64,000 nucleotides of DNA from Hyperoplus lanceolatus (GCA_026929865.2 CM049413.1:11663001-11727000), one strand, 5' to 3'; positions 37,420 through 63,120 are shown, counted from the first letter of the stretch. Numbers and translations: made by a program. Notes: generated from the letters alone by a model not told the origin.

Positions 37420-38656
37420 ACGCGGACGACGAGACAGCTAGCAAACAAAATTGAGACACGGGGAGAAAGATTGAGAGATACTGTTTTGAACCTAGTCTAC
37501 ATTGTTGCACCCACTAAATCAATAATGCACAGACACTGGCTGCGGAGAATAAAGTAAGATGTCTTCCTACCTTCATGCTTATTAAACCGTCTATAGAGCC
37601 CTCGGCCCCCTGCTTCTCTCTTTACTTTTCTCCCTTTCACCCGCGCGGGCTGTGTCTGCTTCAGGTGCAGCTCGGTGCAGCTACGCACCACTTTTGCACC
37701 GGGTCAAAGGGCATTATAGAAGTGCGATTAATCTGCGTTAATTTTTTTAATCGCGTTAATTTTTCTGTGATTAATTAATCGAAATTAACGCGTTAATTTG
37801 ACAGCCCTAATTGGAACACATTTAAAAAGTGCATTTAGCATAATATGGGACCTTTAAATGAAAACAACAAACTGAGTCATAAATTGGGATTAACGTCTAA
37901 CTGCTATAAACTCTGTGGGGCTGTAAATTAGAAAAGATGTATTTACTATCACTATCCAAGTTTACCATGTTACGATGGTAACGTTTGCTAATTAGCACAA
38001 CAATCATAGTATAGCTGAAGCATTATTTCAGAAGGTTGTTGCTCAAAACTTTTGTACAGATAATGGCGCAAGATAGTTATGAGTAAAAAAAATAAGATAA
38101 TTTAATGTGGACTAAAGTGGTGGAGTGACCAACAGACTGACATTACCATTTCCACAGACGCACCACTAGCATGGCTAAATAATTTGAAATAATATCATTT
38201 CTATTCTTTCCATACCAACAAGAGTCGCTTATGAAAAATAACATGGCCTCTAAGCTATGATACTTTGTAGAAACAAAGCAGACCCTGTCTGCCTTTTTGC
38301 ATTTTAGCATCAAGTTTCATTTGTGACGACTGCAGAAAAAATATTCTCAAGCAAATTCTAATGTTTGTCGTTAATTATCCAATTCGAGCTGATTATAAAC
38401 GTACAGCAAACAAAAAGGAGTGTTTAGTATACCTGTATCATCTCCCTCCTGTTATTTCTGCAGGCTGATCTACTGGCTCTGCCTCTGTCTGGGCAGCGGC
38501 ATCAGGGGCCTGGGCTTCGGATTCTCCTTTTTCCCCACCATGGTCATGCTGGGCGCCAACCTGTACTACGTCTGCTCGTCACTGGGACAGGAGTCAGTCT
38601 TTGACGTAGCAGGGCCCACGGAGGCTCCTCCCCCCAGGCAGAGCTGGTGGGGTTAA
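33956..38656 (+). CDS. tmem79: Transmembrane protein 79 (mattrin), 437 aa, four coding exons
   Basis: Coding exons are 33956-34658, 35497-35691, 36180-36402 and 38464-38656 (stop TAA at 38654), all with GT-AG borders and intron phases 1, 1 and 2. TMEM79 is a multi-pass membrane protein of the trans-Golgi and secretory system; in mammals it supports lamellar-granule secretion and skin barrier formation. Residues 1 to ~240 are hydrophilic and Glu-rich and should be cytosolic. Five hydrophobic segments follow: about 247-269, 288-308, 338-356, 362-383 and 392-412. Signatures shared with the mammalian protein include GYALLPFD, YTLRC.FA.FPI, TY..QD.LKL.PLLT and GFGF.F.P...ML..NLYY. The protein ends PRQSWWG; the mammalian one ends in a similar PRPWG. 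Length compares with 394 residues in human, the extra being in the poorly conserved N-terminus. The gene converges on mef2d, as expected from shared synteny. Whether this is an a or b teleost paralogue cannot be told here. Confidence 0.93.
35497..35691 (+). CDS. tmem79: tmem79 coding exon 2 (first and second membrane segments)
   Basis: The acceptor CCTCCTTCAG ends at 35496 and the donor is G|GTAAGC after 35691. Residues 235-299 contain the first membrane segment, the GYALLPFD signature and the start of the second segment. Phase 1 at both ends. Confidence 0.92.
36180..36402 (+). CDS. tmem79: tmem79 coding exon 3 (membrane segments 2-4)
   Basis: The acceptor TCTCTCCAG ends at 36179 and the donor AG|GTATGT follows 36402. 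Residues 300-373 give the end of the second membrane segment, a basic loop, then the conserved TYISQDLLKLVPLLT stretch. Ends in phase 2 within an Arg codon. Confidence 0.92.
37243..37276. repeat. (TC)n microsatellite inside hAT-like element
   Basis: Seventeen TC units within the element at 37115-37809. Confidence 0.9.
37382..37415. repeat. (AC)n microsatellite inside hAT-like element
   Basis: Seventeen AC units within the element at 37115-37809. Confidence 0.9.
38464..38656 (+). CDS. tmem79: tmem79 terminal coding exon
   Basis: The acceptor TTATTTCTGCAG ends at 38463. The exon completes the split Arg codon 374, then encodes LIYWLC, the Gly-rich loop GSGIRGLGFGF and the last membrane segment before a short tail and TAA. 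The preceding intron is about 2.06 kb and carries the nested transposons. Confidence 0.92.
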
Positions 38657-39975
38657 AGGGCCACGTCCAAAAACAGGTGGTAAGGAGTTCAAAGACTGTA
38701 AACACCGTTTTAATGTGGTGACACGACAACTCTCAGGCGGACAATTTGGCTTGTTTCTTTTGGTATCCTTCCGAGTTGTAATCCTTGCGATTTCAGTCCT
38801 GGTTGATTTGTTGACACTCATGGGTAAATTGCGGTTTAAAAATACAGCAAACACTCCATGAGCAGCTACTTTTTCAGAAAGTTAACAGAGGATATAATGG
38901 TGATTGCTCTTTTTTGTTCTTACTCACATTCAAAAATTAATAATGATTGAAAAAAGGCCAAAAATGACTGTTTTGTAGACACATTTTTGATAAGTGTGTC
39001 AAAGTAAAAGCATCTGCGTGATTCCTCAGTTCAGAACTATTAATGTGAAGCAGCCGAAGGAAATGTTAACTTAATAGTAACTTCATACAGCTGTGATAAA
39101 GTAAAAGGAGAGTACATTTATACGGAGATAAAATTGCTCTGGATGTACATGAATGTGTGTAAATCCCTTGTGCTTATAAAGGCACATAAATTCCAGCATG
39201 GGAATGGCGGACTCTGCCACTACCACCAAAAAATACTGTAGGAGAGATAAATACTGAATGTAAATACATTGAATGGTAAATTAATAGTATGAAAAAGTTT
39301 AATTTCATGAAAATCACAAGGATTACAACTTTTATTATATGACCATTTCTTTGTCCTTTGTTCACAAAGAAAACAAAAGTATGAAGGTGGTTGTGGGAAA
39401 ATTTGTAGCCTAAATCTTTGTGTAGAAAAAGCATAAATACAAAAATATTCATGTTGTGGTTAGAAAAAGTTTACATACACCAGCAAAGTTCTTATCTGCA
39501 TGCAAGTGCGAACTCATCGTGTTTCGTCTTGTGCTGAAAAATCCAATTTTGAGGCCGAAAAGTTTCAGTTTGAGGCATCCAGTGTTTGGATGTGATGTGA
39601 TGCAGCAAAATAAATACAGAAAAGTGAGACATGACATCTTTCAGTTACTGTGTAAACACATAATCAAGTGAGTTGGACATCAAAACTAAATATTTAATGG
39701 AATTACATTTTTACTTTTTGTTAACATTGAGTTGTTTTATGAATTTCCCCATTTTTTTTTTTTATTTAGTTTTCTCACAATCGGAGCTCATAGCAACTTT
39801 TAACCTTTATATTTATAACTGAGAATTGCATCTTTATTTTATTGATCAATGACTTTTCTTTGTTCATAGCAACATTTCTTTTGAAGTTCCTTTTCTCTGT
39901 GTGAATACGTTTTTTAAAAATCTAAATAATATTTGGGACATTGAATTAGTTAAATAAAGCTTCATAATGAATATG
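38657..39975 (+). other. Likely tmem79 3' UTR, with polyadenylation signal
   Basis: Non-coding AT-rich sequence runs from the stop codon to an AATAAA at 39953-39958. The distance (about 1.3 kb) is plausible for a teleost 3' UTR. Nothing else is recognisable in this stretch. Confidence 0.35.
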
Positions 39976-40973
39976 ACACTCAAAATTGTGCAAAGTTACT
40001 GGTTGTTGGGGGGCATGTTACTTTTCATTGATCATCTGACCTGCTAAGAAAAATCAAGATTACTATGAGGGCAATATGCAAGTTTCAACATGACAACCTG
40101 CATGACAATGCTGCCGGCCTTGAAAAACGACAAATGTTACCAAACTACGTAGGTTGAAGAGGACACTGATGAGGAAAAACAAATGCCACAACATTTTTTT
40201 TTTTATATATTTCACAACAGATTGGACTCACGTCCTTTAAGCCATCTTTGTTTGGGTTTTCTGTTGGCAACACCCTGCTGTGCATTTTGGTTTTCTCTCT
40301 TTCTATAAAACAATATGAAAATGTTCTTAATCTTTAAACAGTTAAAAATAGTCCCAATTGCTTAGGGTAAAATTGCCAGATATTGATGAAGCGCTAAACT
40401 TTCAACATACATCCCTCTCAACACTTAATATATGATCATCTTATTAAGTGATGCATTGTCATCAAATGTATATAACATACTACAACAGTAAAAACTGCTT
40501 TCACATTAATGCACAAGAAAAGAGAATAGTCAATGTGCTGTGCCTCAAACCACCAGGGTGTCCAGAATACTTTAGAAAAAATTCAAATTAGAATTTTTAA
40601 CTAATATTTATATACTTTTTTTTGTGCAGTGCTTTTACTTATAATGCAGTATTTCTACAAAGTGGTACTGCTAATGTTTTCAAGTGAGAGAACTGAATAT
40701 TTAGTCTAGCACTCACAAATGAGGGACCCTTGTTTTGTTCCGTTAGTCATTTAATGTTCCCTTCTTTCATCATGTCTACACTCCTCGCTTGTTGTCAAAC
40801 CTTTTAATGACTCATATCAGATATGTTACAACCTGTGCAAGATTTCCAGTCAACTCTTTCTCTCTAATACCCAAACCAAACCTCCTGCATCTGATCACTA
40901 ATCTAATTCAAACAACATTCCTATGACAGATAAAAGTATAACTCTGAGCACAATGTGAAATAAATGGAAACAT

Positions 40974-43900
40974 TTTATTATTTCCAAAGCAACACAAAAA
41001 TAACCCTGAAACTGAACTTTCACACACATTTGGCTCTCTCTCCGAATCACATGTGCCTCAGAGCAATCAACATCTTAAATAAAATTGTAATGGGCCTTAT
41101 ATACATCCTGTAAACAATGAACAACAAATGTATATACATGGATAACTTTTCAATCTTTATGTAAAGTCAGAGGTACAAATTTCAGTGACTTTCATTTAGC
41201 TGAATACTGTAATTTCAAGAAGAAATAACTTGTTTTTTGTTCTTTACTCAGAAAAACATATTAGACAAAAGTAGTTACTTACTTGTGATTTGTATAATTT
41301 GTTGTTATAAATCAATATCCAACTGCTACTTTCAAAGGTCTACAACGAAAGATTATTTATTAATCTGTCCATTATTTTGTTGATTAATTATTTTGTCTAA
41401 GATCTGATCTGAGCAAGTTTTTACTTACTAATGCCAAAGTTTTCCCAATGCTCCATATATCTTTTCAGTCCAAACGCCAGTTTTTTCAGTTTAATTTAAA
41501 AGAAAGCCAGACTAATCTTTGCATTTTTATATAAATAAAAACATTTCAAATATATGAATCAAAATGGTTCCTAATTACTGTTTCAGATCCCTAGTATTTC
41601 TAACCAAGTACAGGATCTCAAGTGAGTTAAGGTGTGATGGTTGTTGCCATTGTCCTTGATTATGGTTTATTGGACTTTGTTGTTGAGTCGTATTTTCAAA
41701 GCTCATTCTGACACAGCAAACAGTCAGTGCTCTGCCATTTTAGTTTGCGTGACAGTTCAGAAAGTAAACCAGACTCAAGTTCATTTCACTCAGTTTGTCT
41801 ATTTAATATATAAAATACGGTAAAACATACGCAAAAAGGGTAAGGTCTCAAGGGACTTGGATACTTTGGTACAACAAACACTTGTTTTGTAAAAGCGGTA
41901 TAGAATTTCAATAACATCAGTGCATACTTTGTATATGAAAATATACACAAACTGTATATCATTCTCAAAAAACAACAAAGAAATATTTTCTTTACAACAA
42001 AAACCCAAAGCAGACTAGCTCAACACAATATATTAGCTATAAATTTCATCTTTAGTATTTCATATGCTACATTATTCTGAGTTGTTTGAAAACTCATTTA
42101 TGATGCATGTCCTTTATCATTACTGTACGTAACATAGGTTTTGTTGTTATCTGTATCCCATGCATTTACAATTTTTAAAAATTCATGAATTACTAATTTC
42201 AGTTGTTTCCTGTTTTTATAAATATATTCTATATCTTAATTAAATTGCAGCATTTAACTGGTATTTCCTTCATTGCATTTGCTAATACCACAATAACTGA
42301 TCGTGCAATTTTCAGCAAGTTGTTTTAAAAAAGAAGGAAACCAGTACTATATGTTTATGATTGGAGAAAATAAGAGAAAAGAACAGTTGACTATCATACA
42401 TAAAATAGCAATAAAATAAAGGCTCCATAATAATATCATCCTAATAATAGACAATGGAACTGTCACCAGCACAAATTAATCCAAAAATAGTGAGTTTCTA
42501 AAAAAACATTGTACACAACAAGTAACAGGGGTGCAGGTTTTCATTTCTCATATAGATTGTCATGTGACTACACTGCTAGATTGGACAGAGAACCTTTTTT
42601 GTACATGAACAAATCTGCACAAGGCAGGCAGCTGAATCGGTGTGGTGTCACATTTCAGTCAACCATCAGCGCCCGCATATATTTTCCAAGGATATTTATT
42701 TGTTTTGTTTTTTTATGGAAATGACTGTGGTAAAACTGGAGAATATTAGCTCTGTCTGAGGCTAGTATCACTCATCAGTAGGAGCTCTAAAGGAATAGTT
42801 TGTCTTATGTGAAATGCGCTTTTTTGCATTGTTCATGAGTTAGATGAGATGATGGATACCACTAATGTTGGTGCGTTAATATGAAGTGACAGTCAGCAGC
42901 AGGTTAACTTCGTCTAGAATAAAGACTAAAATGGGAAAAGTAGTTAGCCTGTTTCTGTACAAAAACTATTCTGCTTTCACGAAATTTGGCTAAATGGGAA
43001 GAACAGGAAAACCTCCTGTTATTCTGTCATGTTCACACAATATTCAATGTTGGCTAGCTTGAAGTCAAATCCTTTCCTTAGCTACTGAATTTTGCTCTTT
43101 TCGATCTTCTCATATAACTCTGTAAGAAAGCAAATAAGCAGGTTTACCAAAATAAAGAAATGTTCCTTTTAATGGTTTAAGAGGCAGATTTTTTTCCACC
43201 ACAAGTTCAACAAATTAATTGAAAATGTTTACCGAAGATGACAGATGAATGAAAACTGTACTTGAAGTCAGCATAGTATAAATCTACCCTTCACTGTAAT
43301 GAGGGACGGAAAAATCACCTGATCGCGAAAAACATCAACACTTTAAGCAAAAATGTCACACAGCACTGTAAAGTTTGTTTTTCCAGACATCTGCCACAAA
43401 CTAAACTACAGTGTCGTTGTTTAACGCTGGTTTCACATTCTACTGAGGTCTGTGCCTGACTGCACCAAACAGCATCAATTCATAACAGCCGCCTTGTCCA
43501 CTTCGCCCACATTGATGTAAAAGTGTAGGATTGTTTTTACAAGATGATAAACCGTCAACACCACCAGTCCGCAATTCGAGCATCGTCTCAAGGGAGAAAA
43601 GGGTCAAGCTATAAGGGGAAACTTACTATTTTTAGGCTATAAACAACCTGTGTACAAACACACACACACACCTTTGAAATCAGACAAAACAGATTTGTCC
43701 GAGAAAACATACAATTAAACAACAAACACAGCACTTGGTAGCCAATTTCTTGACATCATTTCACTGTCTGCTTGAAGTGTAAAAGATTTAACATGATTCT
43801 GTCAAAGTATACATCAAAAAAGTGTGTTTTATCTCTTAACTACACTATAAGTGAATGGCAGTGTCTTGATGATTTAATGTCAAGGTGGTTATGGACAATT

Positions 43901-45558
43901 TTACTTTTGATCGTGGGTTTTAAAAATGCGTGATAGGAGAATATGATGACACCAAAACCAAGCAGGCCTCTGTGAGTGAGGGACAGAAAGTGCACACACC
44001 ATCAACACTAGCATAAAATAGGATTACCGAAACGAGTATGGTCCACCAGCACTACCTAGTGTGGCGTAACCCCTGGACCATAGCTCGAAACATATCAAAT
44101 TCACACTCATATATGCAAACAGATCCACTGAGAATCAACACATTGCTTGTTTTTAGGGATACCTAGCAAAGTCTATGCAAATATATTCATATGTACATAC
44201 ACGTCGTTGAAGCTTAAAAGCCATTTTTACTTTGTCGCCCACTGAAGCGGTAGAAATATAGAAAATGTCTTTTTCCTTTCACTTTTCCAAACACGGCAAA
44301 GAGCTAAGGAGAGCTAGAGAGCGCTAAAGAGGACATCAAAGCTTTTGTAGAAGGAGTGATTTTCATACAACGTCAGCGTTCCTACTTCTGGACAACTGAC
44401 AGACCTTCAAAACAGATTTTTCTTTTTTTAATACCAACGGATAAAGAACACTTGGACTGAAAGGACCAAATACTTCCCTACCCAAAACCAAACAAAGATT
44501 CACCAGAGGCTCAACAAACTCATACTAAGTGTTTAACTGGATGGCATCTACTCCGGCACTAAGTCGAGTGACGGTCTAGATTTCTGGTGCAACAATTTTC
44601 CATCCAAGTTCCAGAGATGAGGTGAGAGGACGGGAGGAGCGCCCGGGATGAGGAGAGGGCAACAGAAAATTCAAAGTCTGAAGAGCATAAACAGTTTTTA
44701 GTTATTGTTATTTACGTGACAGTGCGAGTGATGTGTGTCAGTGTCCCTTGCACTGTAAGTGAGAGGCATTTGGCATTTTTTGTGTGTTTTTTTTCCGTTT
44801 GAGAGGTTGATATTGGCACTCTGGCGAAGTCCTCGACTCCACAGGGCTGTTGGGCTGAGGTCGTAAGTGTGGCGTTGGAAAGGACGTGTCATTCACTTGA
44901 AGAGCCTGTTTGAGTCTGTATGCCCAGTGCCATATAGATGCTCAGTTCTCAAACCTGTCAAGATTAAGATTGATCCAAAAGTGCATTTTGGAAGTGACTT
45001 AATGGAAGAATGGACAAACACAATCCAAGCGACGTTGGATTTCAAAGGGCAGGAAGTGGTGAGTCTTTCATCAAGGTTGTGATGTTGATGAACCACTAAT
45101 CCCATTGCCGACAATGCAGCAGAGCTCAATGTGAATACATGAAGGTTATGCAGAAACCACGTGAAAGATAAATGTTTTTAAGTTTTTTTCTCAGATTTAA
45201 AAAAAAAAAAAAGGTCCAACACCTTATTTCTACCATTATCAATTTCTATACAAGAGTCCATTCACACAAGGCTTTAAATAACTTGCTGCCCTTCTACCCA
45301 AGGGCCTACTGGGACAAATATCCAGCTGAGCATTGAGCCATCCTCTCCTCTTTCAGAGCATGTTTTATGTTTATTTGGCAAAGCCTCTTTATTCTGGATG
45401 ACACAGCTGACTTGTATAATTTTGGAAAGGTGTGTGAGGATAGTGTAACATGGCAGTGGGGTGTGGGGGCAGTGAGGGTGGGTGTGTGTTAAGGGTGTTT
45501 ACGTTTCACCCAAACTTTACTGTGGGTGCAAATGGTACGCCACAATCGACAAAAACTC
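40974..45558 (-). other. mef2d: Likely long mef2d 3' UTR with polyadenylation signal
   Basis: About 4.6 kb of non-coding sequence lies between the mef2d stop and an AATAAA on the minus strand (TTTATT at 40974-40979). Mammalian MEF2D also has a multi-kilobase 3' UTR. A degraded interspersed repeat sits at 41336-41560. The true end is unproven. Confidence 0.4.
41336..41560 (+). repeat. Degraded copy of the same interspersed repeat, in mef2d 3' region
   Basis: Starts with CTACAACGAAAGATTATTTA, then TTAATCTGTCCATTATTTTG and CAGTCCAAACGCCAG. If the 3' UTR call is right, it would be transcribed in the mef2d mRNA. Confidence 0.45.
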
Positions 45559-58420
<12,862 letters not shown>

Positions 58421-58720
58421 GATGCTTTGCAGTTGAGAAGACAAAACGTTGTAGTCAGTCAAGTAGAGAAGCGCCTCTTACAGGGGGAGGGAGGAAGTGC
58501 AGCCTATGCAAAAACGCTCAGACACAGCCATGCATCTGAGGACACACACACACATATTTTCTGCCCAGGTGTGGTGAGGCAACGTCGTCCGGCGGCGAGA
58601 GTGAAGAGTTGACGCTGGAGAGATGTGTGAAATGGAGGAGGATTGGAGGGAACTCAGTTCATCGTCTGACACAAACTTCCCTGCAGCTGCTGTGGTGACG
58701 GGGGACGTCGCTCCTCTCCT
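58421..58720 (-). promoter_or_regulatory. Probable mef2d 5' UTR / upstream exon region
   Basis: A locally CpG-rich stretch (58560-58720) lies just upstream of the first coding exon, then a pyrimidine/AG junction near 58717 that could be an acceptor. MEF2 genes usually have several upstream non-coding exons, so the main promoter may lie beyond 60 kb or outside the window. Confidence 0.3.
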
Positions 58721-58837
58721 AAATGAGACAAGAGATACCAAACAACGGAAAGGTCACTCAAACATCCAACATCAAACATGTGCATCATCAACACAAGACT
58801 AGATGTGTAAGAGGAACAGATTGGTCATATGTTTCAC

Positions 58838-59400
58838 CACCTATCGCTGCAATTATAGCTGCAAATCTATTTGGGGTATGTCTCCACCAGCTTTGCCCAT
58901 CTACAGACTGACATTTTTGCCCATTCTTCTTTAAAAATAGCTTGAGCTTCAGATTTAGCATCAGATTGGATGGAGAGCGTCTGTGAACAGCAATTTTCAA
59001 GTCTTTCCAGAGATTCTCAATTGTATTGAGGTCTGGACTTTGACTGGACCATTCTAACACATGACTATGTGAATCAAAGGATTTAAACCATTCCATAGTA
59101 AATCTGGCTGTATTTTTAGGCTAGTTGTCCCTCTGGAAGGTGAACCTCCACCTAAGTCTCAAGTTTTTGCAGACTCTAACAGGTTTTCTGTCCTGTATTT
59201 GGCTCCATCTATCTTCCCATCAACTCTAAACAGCTTCCCTCTTCCCTGCTGAAGAAAAGCATCCCCATAGCATGATGCTGCCATCACCATGTTTCACGCT
59301 GAGAATGGTGTGTATAGGGTGATGTGCAGTATTAGTTTCCGCCACACATTGCATTTTGCATTCAGGCCAAAAACTTCAAGTTTGGTCTCATCTGAATATG
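58838..59400 (-). pseudogene. Tc1/mariner transposase fragment (minus)
   Basis: The minus-strand frame near the left end contains [20 protein letters not shown], the conserved C-terminal region of Tc1-type DDE transposases, followed by a degenerate C-terminus. Upstream parts (DETK, VFGLNAK, GGGSIM-like) are readable but broken by stops and frameshifts. Both element termini are missing. Confidence 0.8.
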
Positions 59401-59410
59401 CTGTGTCCCC

Positions 59411-60232
59411 CGCATGGCTTGTGGCAAGTGTTGGAGGAAGGTGCTCTGGTCAAATGAGACCAAAATTGAAGTTTTTGGCCTTAACGCGAAGTGCAATGTG
59501 TGGCAGAAAACTAACACTGCACATCACCCAGAACACACCATCCCCACTGTGAAACATGGTGGTGGCAGCATCATGCCGTTGGGGTCCTGTTCTTCAGCAG
59601 GGATAGGGAAGCTGGTCAGAGTTGATGGGAAGAAGGATGGAGCCAAATGCAGGGCAGAAAAACCTGTTAGAGTCGGCAAAAGACTTGACACTGGGGTGGA
59701 GGTTCACCTTCCAGAAGGTTAAATACCTAAACATACAGCCAGATCTACTATGGAATGGTTCAAATCAAAGCATAGTCATGTGTTAGAATGGCCCAGTCAA
59801 AGTCCAGACCTCAATACAATTGAGAATATCTGGAAAGGCGTGAAAATTGCTGTTGACAGATGCTCTCCATCCAATCTGATGCTGAATCTGAAGCTTGAAC
59901 TATTTTGAAAAGAAGAATGGGCAAAAATATCAGTCTCTATGGGCAAAGATAGCGGAGACATACCCCAATAGACTTGCAGCTGTTATTGCAGCGATAGGTG
60001 GTTCTACAACATATTGACTCAGGGGGGCTGAATACTTATGCACGCCACACTTTTCAGTTTTTTATTTCTTATAAAAATCCATATTTCATTTTCATTCCAC
60101 TTCACAATGATGCACCACTGTGTGTTGGTCTATCACATGAAATCCCAATAAAATAAATGTACGTGTGTAGTTTTAATGTGACAAAATGTGGAAAATTCCA
60201 AAGGGTATGAATACTTTTGCAAGCCACTGTAT
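59411..60232 (+). pseudogene. Tc1/mariner transposase fragment (plus) with 3' terminus
   Basis: Opens with [17 protein letters not shown] and HGGGSIM, the middle of a Tc1 transposase, then decays through stops. The 3' end carries GAATACTTTTGCAAGCCACT, the usual terminal sequence of teleost Tc1 elements. It is arranged head to head with the preceding minus fragment. Confidence 0.8.
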
Positions 60233-62129
60233 ACTATATGCTAAAAAAGTGTGAGTCATCAGAACGTAAAAGAGAACAGTCAACATGTTTTCCCAAACAC
60301 ATGATGCTTCGGCCCCTTGAGGGCCATTCAGTCACAACACCGTATCGATCAATGAGCAGCTTTACATAAAAAGGATGTCAGTGAAATGGACTCACTCGGT
60401 ATGGGCAGTTTAAGACGTTATTAGGAAATCTCAAATGATTTATTCAAAAAAATGGTAAAGTACAGGCTGTTCTGCATTGGTTCTGCTCCTTAATTACAGT
60501 TTAACTCAAACATCAGATCAGATTTTTCAGAGCATTTTTATCTACACAGAAAATGGTGAGAAACGATAAGGGATTCACACATTTTTAGTGGCTGTACTGT
60601 AGTTTGACAGTCATCTTTGCATGCTATTCTTTAAACTGTCACCGCTTTGAAATCCTCCTTGACGTGAACGTCTGAGAGTATTGAATAAAAGGAATAAACA
60701 TAATTAACAAATGATGCATTAGAAAGCCTAGAGATGCTGGTCACTCTATTGGTAATGTGACCCACCACTACCTTGGCTGTTGGAGTCAAACTATGAAATG
60801 TTTCCAAAGTTTTGTTCCTGCATGTATTACTGCAAGTATAACAGGCAATTGCTTTAGATTATTATGTATCCTGATTTAATATTAAGGAGCATTGTATTGC
60901 AACAATAATGGATATAAATATTAAGAAATTAATGATTGGGTTATAGTGACTTAATCTTCACAATGAATCCAAATGTAATATTTACAGCTGCTTTAAACAC
61001 GTCTACAGCTGTGATTTAAGTTTAAAGAAGGGCTGCGCAGTTCATCATATAATAATCACAAATCTAGCTTCAATAATTAATTAAACTTGGTCAGCTGTGA
61101 TGCTGATGCTTTGCATTTAAGGTGGCTGCTCTGTTGCTTTAAATCAAGCGCTTCCCGGAGCTGAAAGGAATTTAGTATCAACAGAAAATAAATGGCAATT
61201 TATTTTATAATTGATTAAACATTTCATTAATTTTTCAAGCAAAAAACTGTGTGAAGCACATTATGATATGCATTTTCCACGATCAACTGACATTTTATTG
61301 ACAAAATGATTAAATCCATTATATAACTGTCAGTTGAATTAATGATGCAAATAACGGTTAGTTTCAGCACTATTCTCATATTAATTGTGTGACCAATCTT
61401 CACCAACATCTGGAATCATTTAATTTGATTTCTTGCTTTTTCTTGTTCTTGTTTTGTATCCGTGTATTTTATATCCTTCATCAATAAGAGGAATAGGAAC
61501 TGGTTTAGTGGGAAACCAGACCTGTGGAAGTGACGATGTGATTATGACTGAACATGGACCCCGAAGGTGAATCTTCCAGGGTTCACAGCCGTAGTGAAAA
61601 CTGGCAATTTAACACCTGAATAATGCAGATCAAAGAGACAACAAACTTTTTTTTTGCATCATTCCACATTTACAACTTCAACTTTAACTGCCAACCTATT
61701 AAAGGTGATACATTGTCTCCCCTGAAAAAGAAACATTGACCTTCCAACACATATACTCAGCCCTGTGGCAATAGATTTCCCCTTTAGCCTTGATTCCCCA
61801 TGTCTATGCCTCCTGTGGGATTGCTGTCCGGGTCATGCGGAAAAAATTAAAACGCCAGTGGTGTGCACTTTGGCCCAGCACACATTAAATTTCAACACTT
61901 CAGACAGAGCAGGATTGAAACGATTCCCAGACTAACTCAATTACAAAAACCATCAAAGCTTTGTTTCCATTCAACTATATACCACGGTGCACTGTGTTTC
62001 GCACTGATGAGTAATACTGTCGGACAACGCGCTTACGCTGCGCATACTTGTTGACAGTTGACATGACATCTCCAATTAGCCAAAGTGAGATGTCAATCAA
62101 AAGGGTTAGGATGTAGTGGAGTTATATAA
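60233..62129. other. Gene-free stretch upstream of mef2d
   Basis: AT-rich non-coding DNA. No exon or promoter signature can be supported. Confidence 0.45.
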
Positions 62130-62285
62130 ACCTAACATTTTTCAGTTTACAGTTATATAAAATGAGAGAAAAGCTGAAATCTGTCACATTTAAGGAGCTG
62201 GAACCAGGGAATCTTAAGCATTTTGTTTGATAAATGATTGATCATCAAAATAAGTTGATACATTTTTGACTAAACGTTAAAGGAA
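62130..62285 (+). repeat. Degraded teleost interspersed repeat (GATTAATCGATTA family)
   Basis: Contains AGGAGCTGGAACCAG, a decayed AAATGTTTGGCATTTTTGCT block, then TGATCATCAAAATA, all features of a very common fish non-autonomous repeat. Confidence 0.45.
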
Positions 62286-62402
62286 TAATTCAACATTTAA
62301 AAATTTTAGCTTTTTGCCTCACTCTCCAGGTCAAGAAAAGGCGACAGAAACCATCCCTATAACTGAGCCTGCATTTTTGATGAATTAATTGACAATAATA
62401 AA

Positions 62403-63120
62403 TTGTCATTGAATCTAAGTAAAACAAAAATCATGTTGTTTGGAAATTGCAATTTAAATAATGACGTAAATGTTATGATTGACGGTGTTAATATTGAAAG
62501 AGTGTATGTAAATACATTTCTGGGTGTGACAATAGACCACAAGCTATGCTGGAAACCTCACATAAAACATGTTAAATCTAAGCTGTCACGAAGCATCTTA
62601 GTCCTGTGTAAAGTAAAGCATTTATTGGATCAAAAATCATTGCATATTCTTTACTGCTCAATGATCTTACCTTATTTAAATTACTGTGTGGAGGTCTGGG
62701 GGACCACTTACAAAAGCTCACTGCTACCATTAGTCACAATACAAAAACGAGCCATAAGAATAATCAATAAAGCTGGATATTATGATCACACCAACCTCCT
62801 CTTTTTACATTCCCGTATCATAAAGTTCAATGACCTGGTTGAATATCAAGTCACACAAATCATGTTAAAAGCTAGAAATAAACTGCTACCAGTTAACATT
62901 CAAAAACTTTTTTTTGACCGAGAGGGGGGTTACAATTTGAGGCCACAGTTAAGACACTGTCGGTACGCATGACTTTAAAATGTCATTGCATCTCAATTGG
63001 GGGTGTGAAACTGTGGAATGGGATGAGCATGGAGCTAAAGCAATGTCCAAACATGATCCAGTTTAAAAAAAGGTTCAAAGCAATGATTTTCAAAAGGTAC
63101 AGGGATGAGGGTGTGAAGTA
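62403..63120 (+). pseudogene. Non-LTR retrotransposon reverse-transcriptase 3' fragment
   Basis: About 190 residues start LNLSKTKIMLFGN and include FLGVTIDHKLCWKPHI, LHILYCSMILPYLNYCVEVW and QKRAIRIINKAGY. These are thumb/C-terminal motifs of jockey/CR1/Rex-type LINE polymerases. A stop at 62970 is a frameshift: the next frame goes on with GGVKLWNGMSMELKQ to about 63119. An AT-rich tail follows. The catalytic FADD-type box is absent because the element is 5' truncated. Confidence 0.8.

Larger units (their letters stand above)
37115..37809. mobile_element. hAT-like non-autonomous element with perfect 8-bp duplication
   Basis: Ends are TAGGGCTGTCAA and TTGACAGCCCTA, flanked by ATTGGAAC on both sides (37107-37114, 37810-37817). 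Eight-base duplications are typical of hAT. Contains TTAATTAATCG-type subterminal repeats and two microsatellites; no transposase. Confidence 0.8.
36635..37857. mobile_element. MITE with TTAAAGGTCCCATATTATG ends (outer element)
   Basis: The left end TTAAAGCTCCCATATTATAC and the right end, read inverted, TTAAAGGTCCCATATTATGC form TIRs at TTAA sites in the last tmem79 intron. A hAT-like element (37115-37809) is inserted near its right end. TTAA borders resemble piggyBac-type target use, but the class is not proven. Confidence 0.6.
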
